NCBI GenBank assembly: GCA_018873245.2
Contig: JAEMBT020000051.1
Location: 23,362 to 87,361, forward strand
Direction: 5' to 3'
Source: Archegozetes longisetosus
Lineage: Eukaryota > Arthropoda > Arachnida > Sarcoptiformes > Trhypochthoniidae
DNA length: 64,000 nucleotides
Shown: positions 11,891 to 22,470 of the stretch, one piece after another
How the letters are laid out: each line of letters begins with the position of its first letter
Numbering within the stretch: position 1 is the first letter of the stretch
Position numbers and translations under genes: made by a program
Notes under the pieces: generated by a model
Databases searched by the model: none
What the model was told of the DNA's origin: nothing
The model's input: only the letters and a program-made list of their open reading frames with translations

Positions 11891-13243
11891 TCATGACGAT
11901 ATTCTGAATCCGCTTTGTGTTTCCCGATAAATCCTTCGTCTCGATTCTGGTTCCTGTCCTGCGATGAACTGCTCAATCTTGAGCTCGTTCAGACTATGCT
12001 CTTTCTTTAATACATCGATGAATTTCCAGATGGTGGGATGGCTTGCCGAAAGAAGAGATGAAAATTAATTATGCCATCTTTCGACGGAATTGTTGGTCTT
12101 CGGCAAGTCTTCAAGTGTTCCTGTATATTGGTTCCAGAGGGCAAGTGGAAATTCTGGAAGTCTTCGTCCACGTCTACTCAGCCGTCCAATCCAAGTGTCC
12201 TCGAAATAGTCGACGAGGGGCCGCAGAAGATCTTCGTATTCAATAAAAAAAGGTGAAGCCATTAATTCTTCAAATTTGTCAATCACGTCGGCTTCTGGAA
12301 CAAAGGCGAGTGCCATGAGCTGTCTGAGCTGAAGTGAGAGGTCTGGGTCTTTATCGTCCGTGTATTTTTCCCGAATATCATTGTTTTGTTGAATCTTTCT
12401 CCAAATACATTGACTGAAGTGAAAAAAGCATCCACGACACCTGATACCTTCGTAGATTTCCGAGAAAGCTCCAAAGAGTGCTGGCTCAAAGTCGGTCATT
12501 ACGCTTGCTGGTTTGAGGGAAGGTTTAAGACGATTCAATTGTTCGAGAAGACACTTATAAGTTTCCTTGGTCTTGTTTGGAAGAAGAGCGTATACCAGTG
12601 GAACCACAGCATTGAAGATAATCGCGTGGACGGTTAACAGCTGACAAAAAAGTGGCGGCGTGGTCTTGAAAGTACCATCGGCCATCCAATGGCTATCCCT
12701 TGAAGCGAGAAGTTCCAAATTCCTCTCTGTTGAAAAGATAAGAATCCGGTTTCTGTCTCCTGCGCCACTGTCCCAAAGGAGAAAAGATTGATTTGAAAGT
12801 GTCGTGGTGTATGGTGGTTGGATATCTAATTCCGTGAGGGACGTCGCTCTTGCTAGTGGAGCTTCAGCGGCACGTCGAATTCTTTGGGTCGACTTCTTCA
12901 TAGCTGCGACTGATGGAAGGACACCGGCGGTTGCTCGAGAGATTCCTGATGTTTCGGCAGCTACAATTTGTTGTGGAGTCAAGTCTATGTTTGTTGCTTT
13001 ATCTTTGAGTTTAGCCAAAACTTTCTTTGCATCGACTCTTGCCGCTTGTGGGACATCGTTGTGATTTTCAGAGTGATGAATCACCCTTTCGCCATCCGTA
13101 TGCGCGCGCCCTTTACAATTTTCAATATATTTTACGCATTTCCAATAAGTCTTACCTGATTTAGTATAATCCTTGTTGAAAATGTATCCATCGTGGACAA
13201 GTTGATCCTTACCTTTGGTACTCTTCACAAATTCCAGTGGCAT
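11891..13243 (-). pseudogene. MULE transposase with FLYWCH N-terminus, one internal stop
   Basis: Would catalyse cut-and-paste transposition in the nucleus. From the ATG at 13243, residues about 5-61 form a FLYWCH zinc-binding domain (W34, C36, C43 and H57/H61 visible). The MULE DDE domain follows: D189 in ADGTF, D251 in TDFEPAL, a C-x2-H pair near 272-275, and E388 in NNSVERWHN. A TAA at 12065-12067 stops the frame right after that motif. The same frame then continues for another 57 residues (SHPTIWKFIDVL...) to TGA at 11891-11893, as the family's C-terminus should, so a single nonsense codon separates it from full length (about 450 aa). No other damage was seen. The truncated 392-residue product may still fold. 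Confidence 0.85.
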
Positions 13244-13436
13244 TTTGAGATCTAGATGGATTAAGGCTTGATGATCTAGAAATACAAAAAAGTAGATAGA
13301 AATGGAAATAATACTTACAATTTTGATGAAAGATAACGTCCTCAGTTATCTTCTGTTGTGCTGTTTACCAATGAAGTGAGAGAATAATACAAAAATATTG
13401 GGAGTAAATATTTTATTAAATCGAATGGACCAACAA

Positions 13437-13668
13437 ATGTCTTGGACGAGTAAGTGTCTTAGACGAACAAATGCCTTGGACGAGTAAGTGTCTTAGACGA
13501 AAAAATGTCTTAGACGAACAAATGTCTTAGACGAACAAATGTCTTGGACGAGTAAGTGTGTTAGACGAACAAATGTCCGACGAACAAGTGTTCGACGAAT
13601 AAGTGTCTCAGACGAACAAATGTAGACGAACAAGTGTCTGACGAATAAGTGTCGGACGATTAAGTGTC
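13437..13668. repeat. Tandem-repeat right terminus of the MULE
   Basis: About fourteen copies of the unit read in the opposite orientation (TTAGACGAACAAATGTC and variants such as TTGGACGAGTAAGTGTC). The array is longer than the left one, showing that unit number drifts independently at the two ends. Confidence 0.8.
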
Positions 13669-13685
13669 ATGGAACCCTCCATTTC

Positions 13686-15439
13686 CACACACAAATCATC
13701 GAAGAAGTATGCGGGAATTGGGATCTCGAACAGGTGACGGCCATGTCCAAGGTACAAAAGAAATGTAATATCGCAAGTTCAATATTCATATTGAATATCA
13801 TATACAAAACATTAACTCCCCCTAGCTCAAAAACTACTCGATAGATTTTGTTTAGCCTAGCAGACAATTTTTCTCTTATAATGTCTACTTTTAAGATATG
13901 CAATCAAATTTCGGTTGAAAGTTATTCCAGGAACCCATATGGAGCGCGCAAACTTCTTACTAGCTAATATAAAAATTCAGAAATATCATTTCATTAAGGG
14001 GCTTAAACAGAAGGGCTTAGCTATATATTATTCTTTATATTTACGCCTTTCTTGAAAATCATACTTGACTTGAAAGAAAGTTTCAAGATGAATTAATTCT
14101 AAATTTTAATTTAGGGGCGAGTACCCAATATGCAGAGAATAGAGGCGATTCCATCAAGCAGAAAAGATATAAAGGAATATGACTATGGGATTAGGACTTG
14201 TAATTATTCTCAAAACTATCTTTATTTCAATGGACACGAAAGGTTATCTGAATCAGCTTATATCTTTTCTAGTTTGTTAATTTGTTGAATTAATTACTTA
14301 TTTAAACAACAGTAAACAACTACGATCTTTTTTATTTTTTTAAACCCATAACTCTTCTAATTCAATCTTACACTTTTTAAGATTTTAATTAATTTCAAAA
14401 TAATTACTGGCCAAAGCTCTTGGCGTTAAGGATCACAAAATCTAAAATCCAGAATAAACACTAAATTTATAGTAATTAATGAGAAAAAATTAAATATCTT
14501 TTGAAGATAATTTTATAACTTATATGAATTTGAATAAAAAAATATTTTTACATATTCAAAGTTATGAATTGAAAATTGTATTAACTCAACAATAGAGTAT
14601 TGATAAGAACTGAATGTTAGATTCATTAGTGTTAAAGACTATTAGAACTTAATTTTTAAAAATTAATAAAATAAGCCAAAATTTTAACATTCATAATGAT
14701 TTGTTCATTTGTTTCATAACTTATAAGTTTGTAAATTCTTTAAACTAATCATATTAATATCATGCATAAAAATTTCTTATAAAATGTACATTTAGTTTCA
14801 AATTACAGATTGTCCGAAGCATTCTTAAATGTTAAATGGAAAATCTAGAAAACTAATCAGAAATAACTAAAATATTATTTTTCCCCATTTTTACAATTTA
14901 TATTAAAGTTACGAAGTATATTTTGAAAAGTAGATTTTTTATCGTAAATGCTTATAGTTTTCTCATAAAACATTTGTTTCAATATTTCGTTCATAAATTA
15001 GAATAGCTCTAGCGTTTTATTCATGAGTTTTTAATTTAGCGTCGAAAGTGTCACTGCGATAACTATAGATCTGATAACCTGATTCTTAATAATAGGAATA
15101 AGTGTTTGAGGTTCCATATCAATTCAGCCCCAGCAATTTAGTCCCAAACAATTCAGCTTCAAGAAAATATATCGTAAGTTAGATATTAAGCAGTGAATAC
15201 TGTTCATGTGTCAAAATTGATCCTTCTATTAAGCTGTTCTTTTATAAATGAATAAACTGCTTAATATGTGAACGCAATTTGATGCACATGCAGAAGTTAC
15301 GGCTTAATATACAACTTACGATGCTTTTAAGAGTAAAATTTTACTAAAATAGATTTTATAAAGTAATATTGAGATTGAGAGAAAAATTCAAAAGTAAAAT
15401 AGAAATTGATTAAAAAGAAAAATTCTGAGCTACAATTCT
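13686..15439. other. AT-rich DNA, nothing recognised
   Basis: The segment 13686-13960 is somewhat more GC-rich and resembles a dispersed repeat, but I can name no family. Confidence 0.45.
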
Positions 15440-16797
15440 AAGGTAATCTATGGTAGGGATTTGCCCTACTTTGTCAAATTCTTTGCAAACTGAAAGCAAT
15501 CTAGCGATACATTCCTTCTCGATCGCGATTCGACTTCTGCCAAGTAATGCTCGACCTGCATTAGACTCAGGTTTTGGTCATTTTTCAAGCTATCAATGAA
15601 ACGCCAGACACTAGGATGATGAGCATCGAGTAAGTCTAGAAGTTCGGTGCTAACCCTCAACGTTATTAGTTTCAGGTAGGTCACCTAAAACAAGAATGAA
15701 AATTCCATATCTCGATCGCAGAAATAAAGGGCATTCGATTCTTTTGTTCATATCCAACTCATGTGTCTCCAACGTAATCAACTAGAAGTTTAGAAGATCT
15801 TCTATGTAACATACTTCACTAAGAAGAACAATGCATGAAGAGGTGACAACGACAGGTTGAACAAAAGCCAAAGCTGCAATAGTCTTGATGCGTAGCGCGA
15901 ATATTTCAACTTTCGAATACATTTTATAAATATCATAGCAGAGTGGTGAACAGATTTCTTCCAAAGTCATTGGCTGAAATGATAAACATCATCGAGCGTT
16001 GGAATTGTGAAATTATTGAAAACATTTATAGTAGCCTATTTGAAATCTGTCATAGTGGAGAATGAGTTCAAATTTGTTTGAAGATTTTTAATAGCAGCGA
16101 AGATACAATCATAAGCTAATTCCCTTCGATTTGGCATTAGTATATAAGTAGAAGGGAAAATGTTGTTTTGGGCAAACACATGGATATTGTAAAACTGATC
16201 AAATAGAGGTAGAACAATCTTGTAAGTGCTATCAGTATACAAATGGTTACAACTAGGTATTGCTCGTAGATTTTTGTGGTTCGTGAAAATAAAAACACCA
16301 TCACCTGACGGACCACTGTCAAACAGGAGGAAGATATCACCAATCTTTGCACATATGATTGGTTCAAATCTATCACCGAATCGAAGAGGTTCGTTGTATT
16401 CAGGAGTGTTTTGACCTTTTTTGGACGATATCTCTGGATGTTTCTATCTACTTTCGACGTGGAATAGAATTGATCACTTGCAGTCTGTGAAATAATGAAT
16501 AAGCATGAGTGATGATGTTGGTCGATGGTTCTTGAGACAATAATGCCCAATCTTTAATTCGGTTTATGACTACGAGCATCAAATTCGCCTAAATCCAGTT
16601 AACGATTGTAATTATTTAGTTGAATTATATAATCACAAACCGTATGGTACCACCATGACACTTCATACCAGTGTTACCTTCCCTTCATCTCATATAGTTT
16701 TCCCCAAATTCTCTTTTGATTTACGAGAACAGTAAACAATATGGTCAATGAGTAGATCTTTGCCTTTCTTAGTTTTAATAAAGTTAAGCGGCATTAT
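15440..16797 (-). pseudogene. Second, decayed MULE/FLYWCH transposase copy
   Basis: Same family as the copy at 11891-13243 but heavily mutated. The minus strand starts with a FLYWCH-like segment at 16797 (MPLNFIKTKKGKDLL). It then reads, across several frames, the LLFDSG...FIFTNHKNL and LPLFDQFYNIHVFAQ segments (16040-16340), a TMTDF remnant of the second catalytic Asp (about 16036-16048), and the C-terminal HHPSVWRFIDSLKN block (15466-15684). Multiple stops and frameshifts show it is inactive. No tandem-repeat termini survive. Confidence 0.7.
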
Positions 16798-17049
16798 TTC
16801 AGTTAAAAATTTTAATATTTCGAAAAATCAAGGAGTTAAAAAATAGATGCTCACATTTTATTCTTGAATACGAACATAAATTGTGTTGATTTCTTGAAGG
16901 AAATTTCATAGATCATAAATCAAAGACTATGAAAAAACAATTTTTGATCATAACAGTTCAGTTTGATTAAATTATATTAAACACATTAATTAATTTGATC
17001 GAGTCAAACAGAATCCAGGTTAAATGAATCTTGAAATGATTACTTTTAA

Positions 17050-17117
17050 CTAGAGGCGGTTCGAACACGAGCCTTATTATTCTAAGGCAGCATCTCTACC
17101 CATTAAACTACCACTAA
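17050..17117 (-). tRNA. tRNA-like sequence, probably a pseudogene or SINE head
   Basis: On the minus strand this 68-nt segment shows a D-arm-like block (TAGTTTAATGGGTAGAG), an anticodon-arm-like hairpin (GCCTT/AAGGC, 8-nt loop) and a T-loop TTCGAAC. The acceptor stem has a mismatch, the T-stem pairs poorly and the anticodon loop has one nucleotide too many, so a functional tRNA is unlikely. It ends 90 bp from the gypsy LTR; no SINE body was recognised. Confidence 0.3.
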
Positions 17118-17207
17118 TTTAAAATTAAGTGCTTACACTTAAATTAAGTAAGGACTGAATTTTCGGGATGAACTGTCCATGCTGAATTGATATGATACGA
17201 TTAAATC

Positions 17208-17505
17208 TGTGGAGGGCCTGGAAGGCGTATTGAGGTTCAGGCTCGTTTCTCCAGATTAGTGAATTATTAGGCACTAAAAAACTGTTTATTCAGTACTAGT
17301 AAATAAGTTAGTGATTAGGCAGGAACTGAGCCAGCCCTATCAACCACTAAGAACAACACCAGAAAAGTTACTACTACTTATAGTTGTACAAATCTTATAT
17401 ATATAACAAAATATGTCAACTCAAAGCAAGAGTTTCAAAAGTACAAAACGTGACTCGACTTATATTGAATAGTTGTGAACTGACTTTTAGGTTAGGTTCA
17501 ACTCA
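17208..17505 (-). repeat. 3' LTR of the gypsy element
   Basis: Begins TGAGTTGAACC and ends CCTCCACA on the minus strand (TG...CA). The gag-pol stop codon is formed by the first three bases of this LTR. Confidence 0.93.
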
Positions 17506-20500
17506 CTTCCCCGGACTGAAAGATGAGGCTTCGCGCTGGAAGTACGGTTCCAGTTGGCTGACATGCGCGAAAATGGTCGGAGAGTCCTTTTCCAGTCTAG
17601 AAATTATATAGTTAACTTCAGACATTTGCTCAATCACTTTTAATGGTGCCTCAAATTTCGGTGATAGCTTTGTCATTAATGGATGGTTAGCAGGAATACG
17701 ACGTTTAACTAAATCGCCCGGATTCAGAACTATTGTTTTGTGTTTTAAATCGTAAAGCCCTTTTTTTATTTGTTTAAATTGATTCGATTTTTGAACAGCT
17801 ATACGTCTCGCTTCCTCTACTGAAGGATTATTCGCGTTCTTATCGTCTGTGCCAAACATTAGGTATACTGGTTTGAAACCAGTGACTGAATGGACGGTTT
17901 TGTTATATCCATTAACAACTTCTGATAATAATGATGACCACTTGCGTTTGGGATGTTCAGACATTGCAATTCTGAGTCTTGTAACGATAGTGTCATTAAC
18001 TTTTTCGTTTAGTCCATTTGTCTGGGGATGATATGTCGACGTGTACGACCGCTTGACTCCATTGCTTTCGAGAAACTTTTTAAACTGATTGCTTCTAAAA
18101 TTAGTTCCATTATCTGTAAGTATGCGTTCGGGGACTCTAACATTACGAAAGACTTCTGATAACAATCCAATAGCTGCTGTCGTTGTGTTTGTTGGCGTAG
18201 CCTTTGCCCAAACATATCGCGAGTGATGATCGACTACAACCTGAATATATTTGGCTTTTGTTCCCTTCGCTGATGAGCCCATAACAATTGTGTCCATAGC
18301 TAATAATTCCATTGGCTTCTCCGGGGTTTGAATAGGAATGAGGGGACCGAATGACGACTGATGCGAAGACTTAACAATCTGACAACTATGACAGGTTCTG
18401 ACATAAGTCCTGATGTCTTCTTTCATACCATCCCATATATACATATTTGAGATCATTTTGAGGCATTTATTAATTCCCGGGTGGCCATATTTGTCGTGAT
18501 ATGTTTGCAATACTTCTGGTATTATAGCTGCCGGTATAATTATTCTTGATTTGCCTTTCCGCTTAATTTTAAGGATATCAGTCTTTGCATCTGAGAGCAT
18601 TTTTGCATCGTGTTGAGCCTTTCTGATAGTTTCATGTGAGAGCAATAGATTGACAGGTGCACGAGAAAGTGCGTCAACGTGTGACATTTGCTTTCCAGGT
18701 CTGTGAATAACTTTATAATCATAAACTGATAATAAGACTGACCAACGAAATAGTCGTCTATTATCGTCTTTCATTCTGAATAACCATTGGAGTGCCGAAT
18801 GATCGGTAATAATTGTAAACTTGACTCCCTGTAGGTAAATCTTGAAGTGCTTACAGGCTTCGATCACTGCCAGGCATTCCAGATCTGAAGACGAGTAATT
18901 GCTTTCAACTTTATTGAGTTTACGTGAGAAATATCCGATTGAATGACTGTTCTGTATAAGCATAGCTCCAATTCCAACCGCTGAGGCATCTGTGTGTAAT
19001 TCGAGTGGTATGTCGGGATTATAAATACCAAGAACAGGTTGCTTTAGAAGTTTGGACTTGAGTTTGTTGAAAGCTTGCTTTTGTTCTGGACCAAAAATAA
19101 ATGACTTGTTTTTCTGTGTAAGATCTGTGAGAGGTTTGCAGATATGACTGAAATGTTTGATATACTTTCTAAAGAAGTTCGACAATCCATGAAAGCGTTG
19201 GACTTCTTTGATATTAGTAGGTTCAGGATATTCCAGAATTGCTTTAATAAGTTTGGAATTAGGTCTGATAGTATTGTTGCCAATGATATGACCCAAAAAG
19301 CAAATTTCTGATTTGCCAAATTCGCATTTAGAACGGCGGAGCTTAATATTATGCTGTCTAAAACGTGTAAATACTTCGACCAGATGTTGGATATGCTCTT
19401 CGAAGCTTCGAGAGTATACGCTAGTGTCATCAAAAAAGTTCCGAACAAATTTGTTGATAAGTCCTTTCAGTACTTCACGCATAGCCTGTTGGAAGGTTGA
19501 CGGAGCGTTTTTAGTACCCTCGGGCTTAACCAGCCACTCATAATGGCCATCAGGTGTTACGAAAACTGTCTTCTCGATGTCAGAAGGATTCATTTCGATA
19601 TGATGATAACCCCAAGCGATGTCAAATTTACTAAAAACTTTTGCACCATGAAACCTGTCTACAATTGTGTCCACTCGAGGTATCGGTTCTTTATCGCTGA
19701 CTGTATATTTATTTATATCTCTGAAATCACAAACTAAGTGTTTCGAACCATTTTTCTTGTCTACCAGTATTACTGGTGAGGCATAGGGTGAATTTGACTT
19801 CTGGATCTGACCCTTTGCCAATAGATCGTTAACTATTTGATTGATTTGATTTTGTTGGCTGATTGAACATCTATAAGGCGGACGTGCGATCGGTTTGTCT
19901 GTGGTAAGTCTTATTTTGTGATATATGTTTGGAATGCGACCTATATCTTGTTCTGAATCAGCGAAACAATCTTTGAAATGTTCGAGTACTTCCTCTATTG
20001 TTCTCAACTTCTCATTGTCTTTAAATTCATTTGATGTCTGAATATGTTGAGGAATTTGTACCTGAATTGCTGTATTGCAGTATTGTATTGAGCGCTTCAT
20101 TTTTGCAGTTCTCTCCTGAAGATCTAGTATAAGAGGAAAATGCTGACCAATGTTAACACCCAGTAACAGACTGTATTGAAAATTTCTCAGGACATGAGCT
20201 GTTATTTGTTTGGTCTGACAGTCGATTGTTATCGGAAAGCGAACGGAACCGATGCTTTTAGTGATGCCTTTTGCCAGTTTTATTTTGATTTGTGATTTCC
20301 GATCAAGTCTGAGATTTAAGTCTTTTGCTACTCCTTCTGCCATTAAATTACAGGTAGACGCTGTGTCGACTACTGCAGGAAACGACTGCTTATTGATAGT
20401 GACTCTGACTTTTATGAAGTCTTCGAATCCTGAATTATCAATTGCGTTATAGTTCTGCGCGACCGTTACTAGTGATACTTGTGGACCTGTTATGGCATTG

Positions 20501-21258
20501 GGTGTAGTATATGCTTGACTTGAATCCGATTGTGGCGGCTGTCGATTTGGGCACTCGCTATGCCAGTGATAGTTCTGTTGACCCAGCTGTTTGCATATCT
20601 TGCATGGATAGGGAGGCTTTTTGACTGGTTTGCTCTGATTCCTTTCAGATTTATAATAGTTTGTATTTGATTTATGATTCGAGTAATTGACAGGAAACGA
20701 CTTTTTTAGCTGTGACTCCGATTTCTGAAAAATTTGTTGTCGGTCTGCCTCTATCTGTGTCGCGACTGAAAGCCATTGTTGAGTTGTTTTTACTTGTGCT
20801 GCAAAGAGAGTTGTCTTGTAATGAAAAGGGAGACCAGATGTGAGCTCGTCAGCCATAAACTTTTCGCTCAGACCAGTGCGACGAAAAAGTGACATTTTGT
20901 CATCAAAATACTGTCTTATTGTTTCAGATTTGTTAAGCTTTCGATTCTGTGCGGCTATGTTCGGACTAATTAGTGATGTCTCGAATCGAGTTCCCATCAG
21001 ACTCTTCACTTCAGCCCATGACAGATTTGTAGCATTTGGAGCGACTTCGCGGACAAACCAACTGACAGCATCTCCTTCAAGGTGTTTCATCAGTTCTCGT
21101 ATCCTATCTTTATCGTCAGATATGCCATCAATTGTAAACTCGAAAAATGTGAGCCATTCCTGAACAGTATACGCATTTGTGTTACCATCAAATCGGACAA
21201 CTCTTAAGGTGTTTAATGTCGGAGTTGCTGTTGATGTGGCTGTAGAATTGAGGGGCAT
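17503..21258 (-). CDS. Gypsy gag-pol polyprotein (1251 aa)
   Basis: A single frame from the ATG at 21258. Residues 1-200 are gag. A zinc knuckle of unusual spacing (C219-x2-C-x8-H-x4-C236) follows, then an aspartic protease with active-site DTA at 298-300. Reverse transcriptase spans about 450-680 (first catalytic Asp D546; FFDD at 608-611 where most elements have Y-x-DD), then RNase H with D757 in HTDAS. Integrase has an HHCC finger (H921, H926, C956, C959) and DDE residues D989, D1049 and E1085; a GPY/F-like tail ends at 1251. Gag and pol are fused without a frameshift. The NAPSTFQ motif is preceded by VKPEGTK rather than the usual MPFGL. All catalytic acidic residues are present. Confidence 0.95.
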   Translation of the reverse strand: MPLNSTATSTATPTLNTLRVVRFDGNTNAYTVQEWLTFFEFTIDGISDDKDRIRELMKHLEGDAVSWFVREVAPNATNLSWAEVKSLMGTRFETSLISPNIAAQNRKLNKSETIRQYFDDKMSLFRRTGLSEKFMADELTSGLPFHYKTTLFAAQVKTTQQWLSVATQIEADRQQIFQKSESQLKKSFPVNYSNHKSNTNYYKSERNQSKPVKKPPYPCKICKQLGQQNYHWHSECPNRQPPQSDSSQAYTTPNAITGPQVSLVTVAQNYNAIDNSGFEDFIKVRVTINKQSFPAVVDTASTCNLMAEGVAKDLNLRLDRKSQIKIKLAKGITKSIGSVRFPITIDCQTKQITAHVLRNFQYSLLLGVNIGQHFPLILDLQERTAKMKRSIQYCNTAIQVQIPQHIQTSNEFKDNEKLRTIEEVLEHFKDCFADSEQDIGRIPNIYHKIRLTTDKPIARPPYRCSISQQNQINQIVNDLLAKGQIQKSNSPYASPVILVDKKNGSKHLVCDFRDINKYTVSDKEPIPRVDTIVDRFHGAKVFSKFDIAWGYHHIEMNPSDIEKTVFVTPDGHYEWLVKPEGTKNAPSTFQQAMREVLKGLINKFVRNFFDDTSVYSRSFEEHIQHLVEVFTRFRQHNIKLRRSKCEFGKSEICFLGHIIGNNTIRPNSKLIKAILEYPEPTNIKEVQRFHGLSNFFRKYIKHFSHICKPLTDLTQKNKSFIFGPEQKQAFNKLKSKLLKQPVLGIYNPDIPLELHTDASAVGIGAMLIQNSHSIGYFSRKLNKVESNYSSSDLECLAVIEACKHFKIYLQGVKFTIITDHSALQWLFRMKDDNRRLFRWSVLLSVYDYKVIHRPGKQMSHVDALSRAPVNLLLSHETIRKAQHDAKMLSDAKTDILKIKRKGKSRIIIPAAIIPEVLQTYHDKYGHPGINKCLKMISNMYIWDGMKEDIRTYVRTCHSCQIVKSSHQSSFGPLIPIQTPEKPMELLAMDTIVMGSSAKGTKAKYIQVVVDHHSRYVWAKATPTNTTTAAIGLLSEVFRNVRVPERILTDNGTNFRSNQFKKFLESNGVKRSYTSTYHPQTNGLNEKVNDTIVTRLRIAMSEHPKRKWSSLLSEVVNGYNKTVHSVTGFKPVYLMFGTDDKNANNPSVEEARRIAVQKSNQFKQIKKGLYDLKHKTIVLNPGDLVKRRIPANHPLMTKLSPKFEAPLKVIEQMSEVNYIISRLEKDSPTIFAHVSQLEPYFQREASSFSPGK
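17506..17512 (-). promoter_or_regulatory. Polypurine tract of the gypsy element
   Basis: GGGGAAG on the minus strand abuts the 3' LTR and also encodes the last codons of gag-pol. Confidence 0.7.
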
Positions 21259-21555
21259 TATTGTAGTACTGGAAATATTTGAACTTGATTGTTGATCTGA
21301 CGGTAATAAGTGCTAAAGTGGTTGCAATGTTTCAGCCCGTGATTGTCTCTTGGTTGCTTTTTGTTTCTTTTCTTTTGATGGATCTGATTTTTCTGTTGTA
21401 GACAATGGCTGTCCTTTAGATCTGGTGTTATATATTTGTTTGCGATCCTTTTTTATGACTCGCTGAATGCATTGCCAATCGATATATTGTTCTGTCGCTG
21501 AAATATTATACTATTGCCTGAATAATCGAAAGTGATATCTGTTGAAAGAGCTGAT

Positions 21556-21569
21556 TGCCGACTGCGCCA
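21556..21569 (-). promoter_or_regulatory. Primer binding site of the gypsy element
   Basis: TGGCGCAGTCGGCA lies 4 nt inside the 5' LTR. It is complementary to a tRNA 3' end of the form TGCCGACTGCGCCA, which resembles the serine tRNA used by 17.6/297-type insect elements (from memory of those families). Confidence 0.7.
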
Positions 21570-21573
21570 ATTA

Positions 21574-21872
21574 TGTGGAGGGCCTGGAAGGCGTATTTGA
21601 GGTTCAGGCTCGTTTCTCCAGATTAGTGAATTATTAGGCACTAAAAAACTGTTTATTCAGTACTAGTAAATAAGTTAGTGATTAGGCAGGAACTGAGCCA
21701 GCCCTATCAACCACTAAGAACAACACCAGAAAAGTTACTACTACTTATAGTTGTACAAATCTTATATATATAACAAAATATGTCAACTCAAAGCAAGAGT
21801 TTCAAAAGTACAAAAAGTGACTCGACTTAAGTTGAATAGTTGTGAACTGACTTTTAGGTCAGGTTCAACTCA
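21574..21872 (-). repeat. 5' LTR of the gypsy element
   Basis: Matches the 3' LTR except for a few positions near 21820-21860 and one T insertion at about 21598. Confidence 0.93.
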
Positions 21873-21876
21873 AATC

Positions 21877-22462
21877 ATATTTCCTAATCTCGAGAGAGCG
21901 TTCATTATTTCAGAGACACTGAAGACTTTCACGAAAGTTCTCTTCAGACAACAAATTACGTATAACATTAACGCTTTATCCTTTAGTTTCTGATATAACA
22001 TGTCTGTTGAAATTTAAATCACGAAAAAAAAAAGTTTCTATCAGAAAGATTTAGAAATAACTTCTTAATAAAATAACTTTTCCCACTAGATTCGACTATT
22101 ATGAATAGGTGATAATCGAGACCAAGACAGATATAGCTGCCAATCCGAGATCAACATCTCCTAAATGGATTAAAGCTTTTTTCTGAGTTCAAAATTTGTT
22201 CTTGTGATAAACAAATAAGCAGTCGCATAAACTACTGGTACTATTAACACATCTTCGAATGACCAATTTCGGGAAGGGACAATAAAATTTATGAATCTTT
22301 GATTACAACACTCGCAGCCAAATATTTTGATGGAAAAATTCCCATAAGTCTTACTATTTTCATAAAGACCAGAAATACGGTTCCGAGTATGCAGATATCA
22401 CCACGTAATGAATTGGCAGATACTATAATTTAAATTCAAGTACAAATTAATGAGCTTTATTA
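21877..22462. other. AT-rich DNA, nothing recognised
   Basis: No coding or repeat structure that I can support. Confidence 0.5.
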
Positions 22463-22470
22463 GGGACTTC

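Larger units (their letters stand above)
11434..13676 (-). mobile_element. MULE (Mutator-like) transposon with perfect 9-bp target duplication
   Basis: Termini are inverted repeats (GGTATCAGGACACTTGTTCG at 11434; the right end read inverted begins GGTTCCATGACACTTAATCG from 13676). The flanks carry an identical 9-bp duplication, CTCCATTTC, at 11425-11433 and 13677-13685, the size typical of Mutator transposases. The single transposase on the minus strand fills the centre. The terminal regions are built from short tandem repeats rather than unique sequence. The perfect duplication and near-intact transposase suggest a fairly recent insertion. Confidence 0.85.
17208..21872 (-). mobile_element. 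Near-intact Ty3/gypsy LTR retrotransposon
   Basis: Two LTRs of 298 and 299 bp (17208-17505 and 21574-21872) differ by about four substitutions and one indel. Flanks carry a 4-bp duplication AATC (17204-17207, 21873-21876). The order on the minus strand is 5' LTR, primer binding site, untranslated leader, one gag-pol frame, polypurine tract, 3' LTR. Low LTR divergence and an unbroken frame indicate a young, possibly still active insertion. No envelope gene is present. Confidence 0.93.

Noticed and set aside
11440..13668. CRISPR-like array (short repeats near 11.5 and 13.5 kb)
   Set aside because: Repeats are head-to-tail without unique spacers, inverted between the two sites, and form the ends of a MULE in a eukaryotic genome.
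19044..19448. 134-codon ORF inside the gypsy element
   Set aside because: It is an alternative-frame shadow of gag-pol with no domain of its own.
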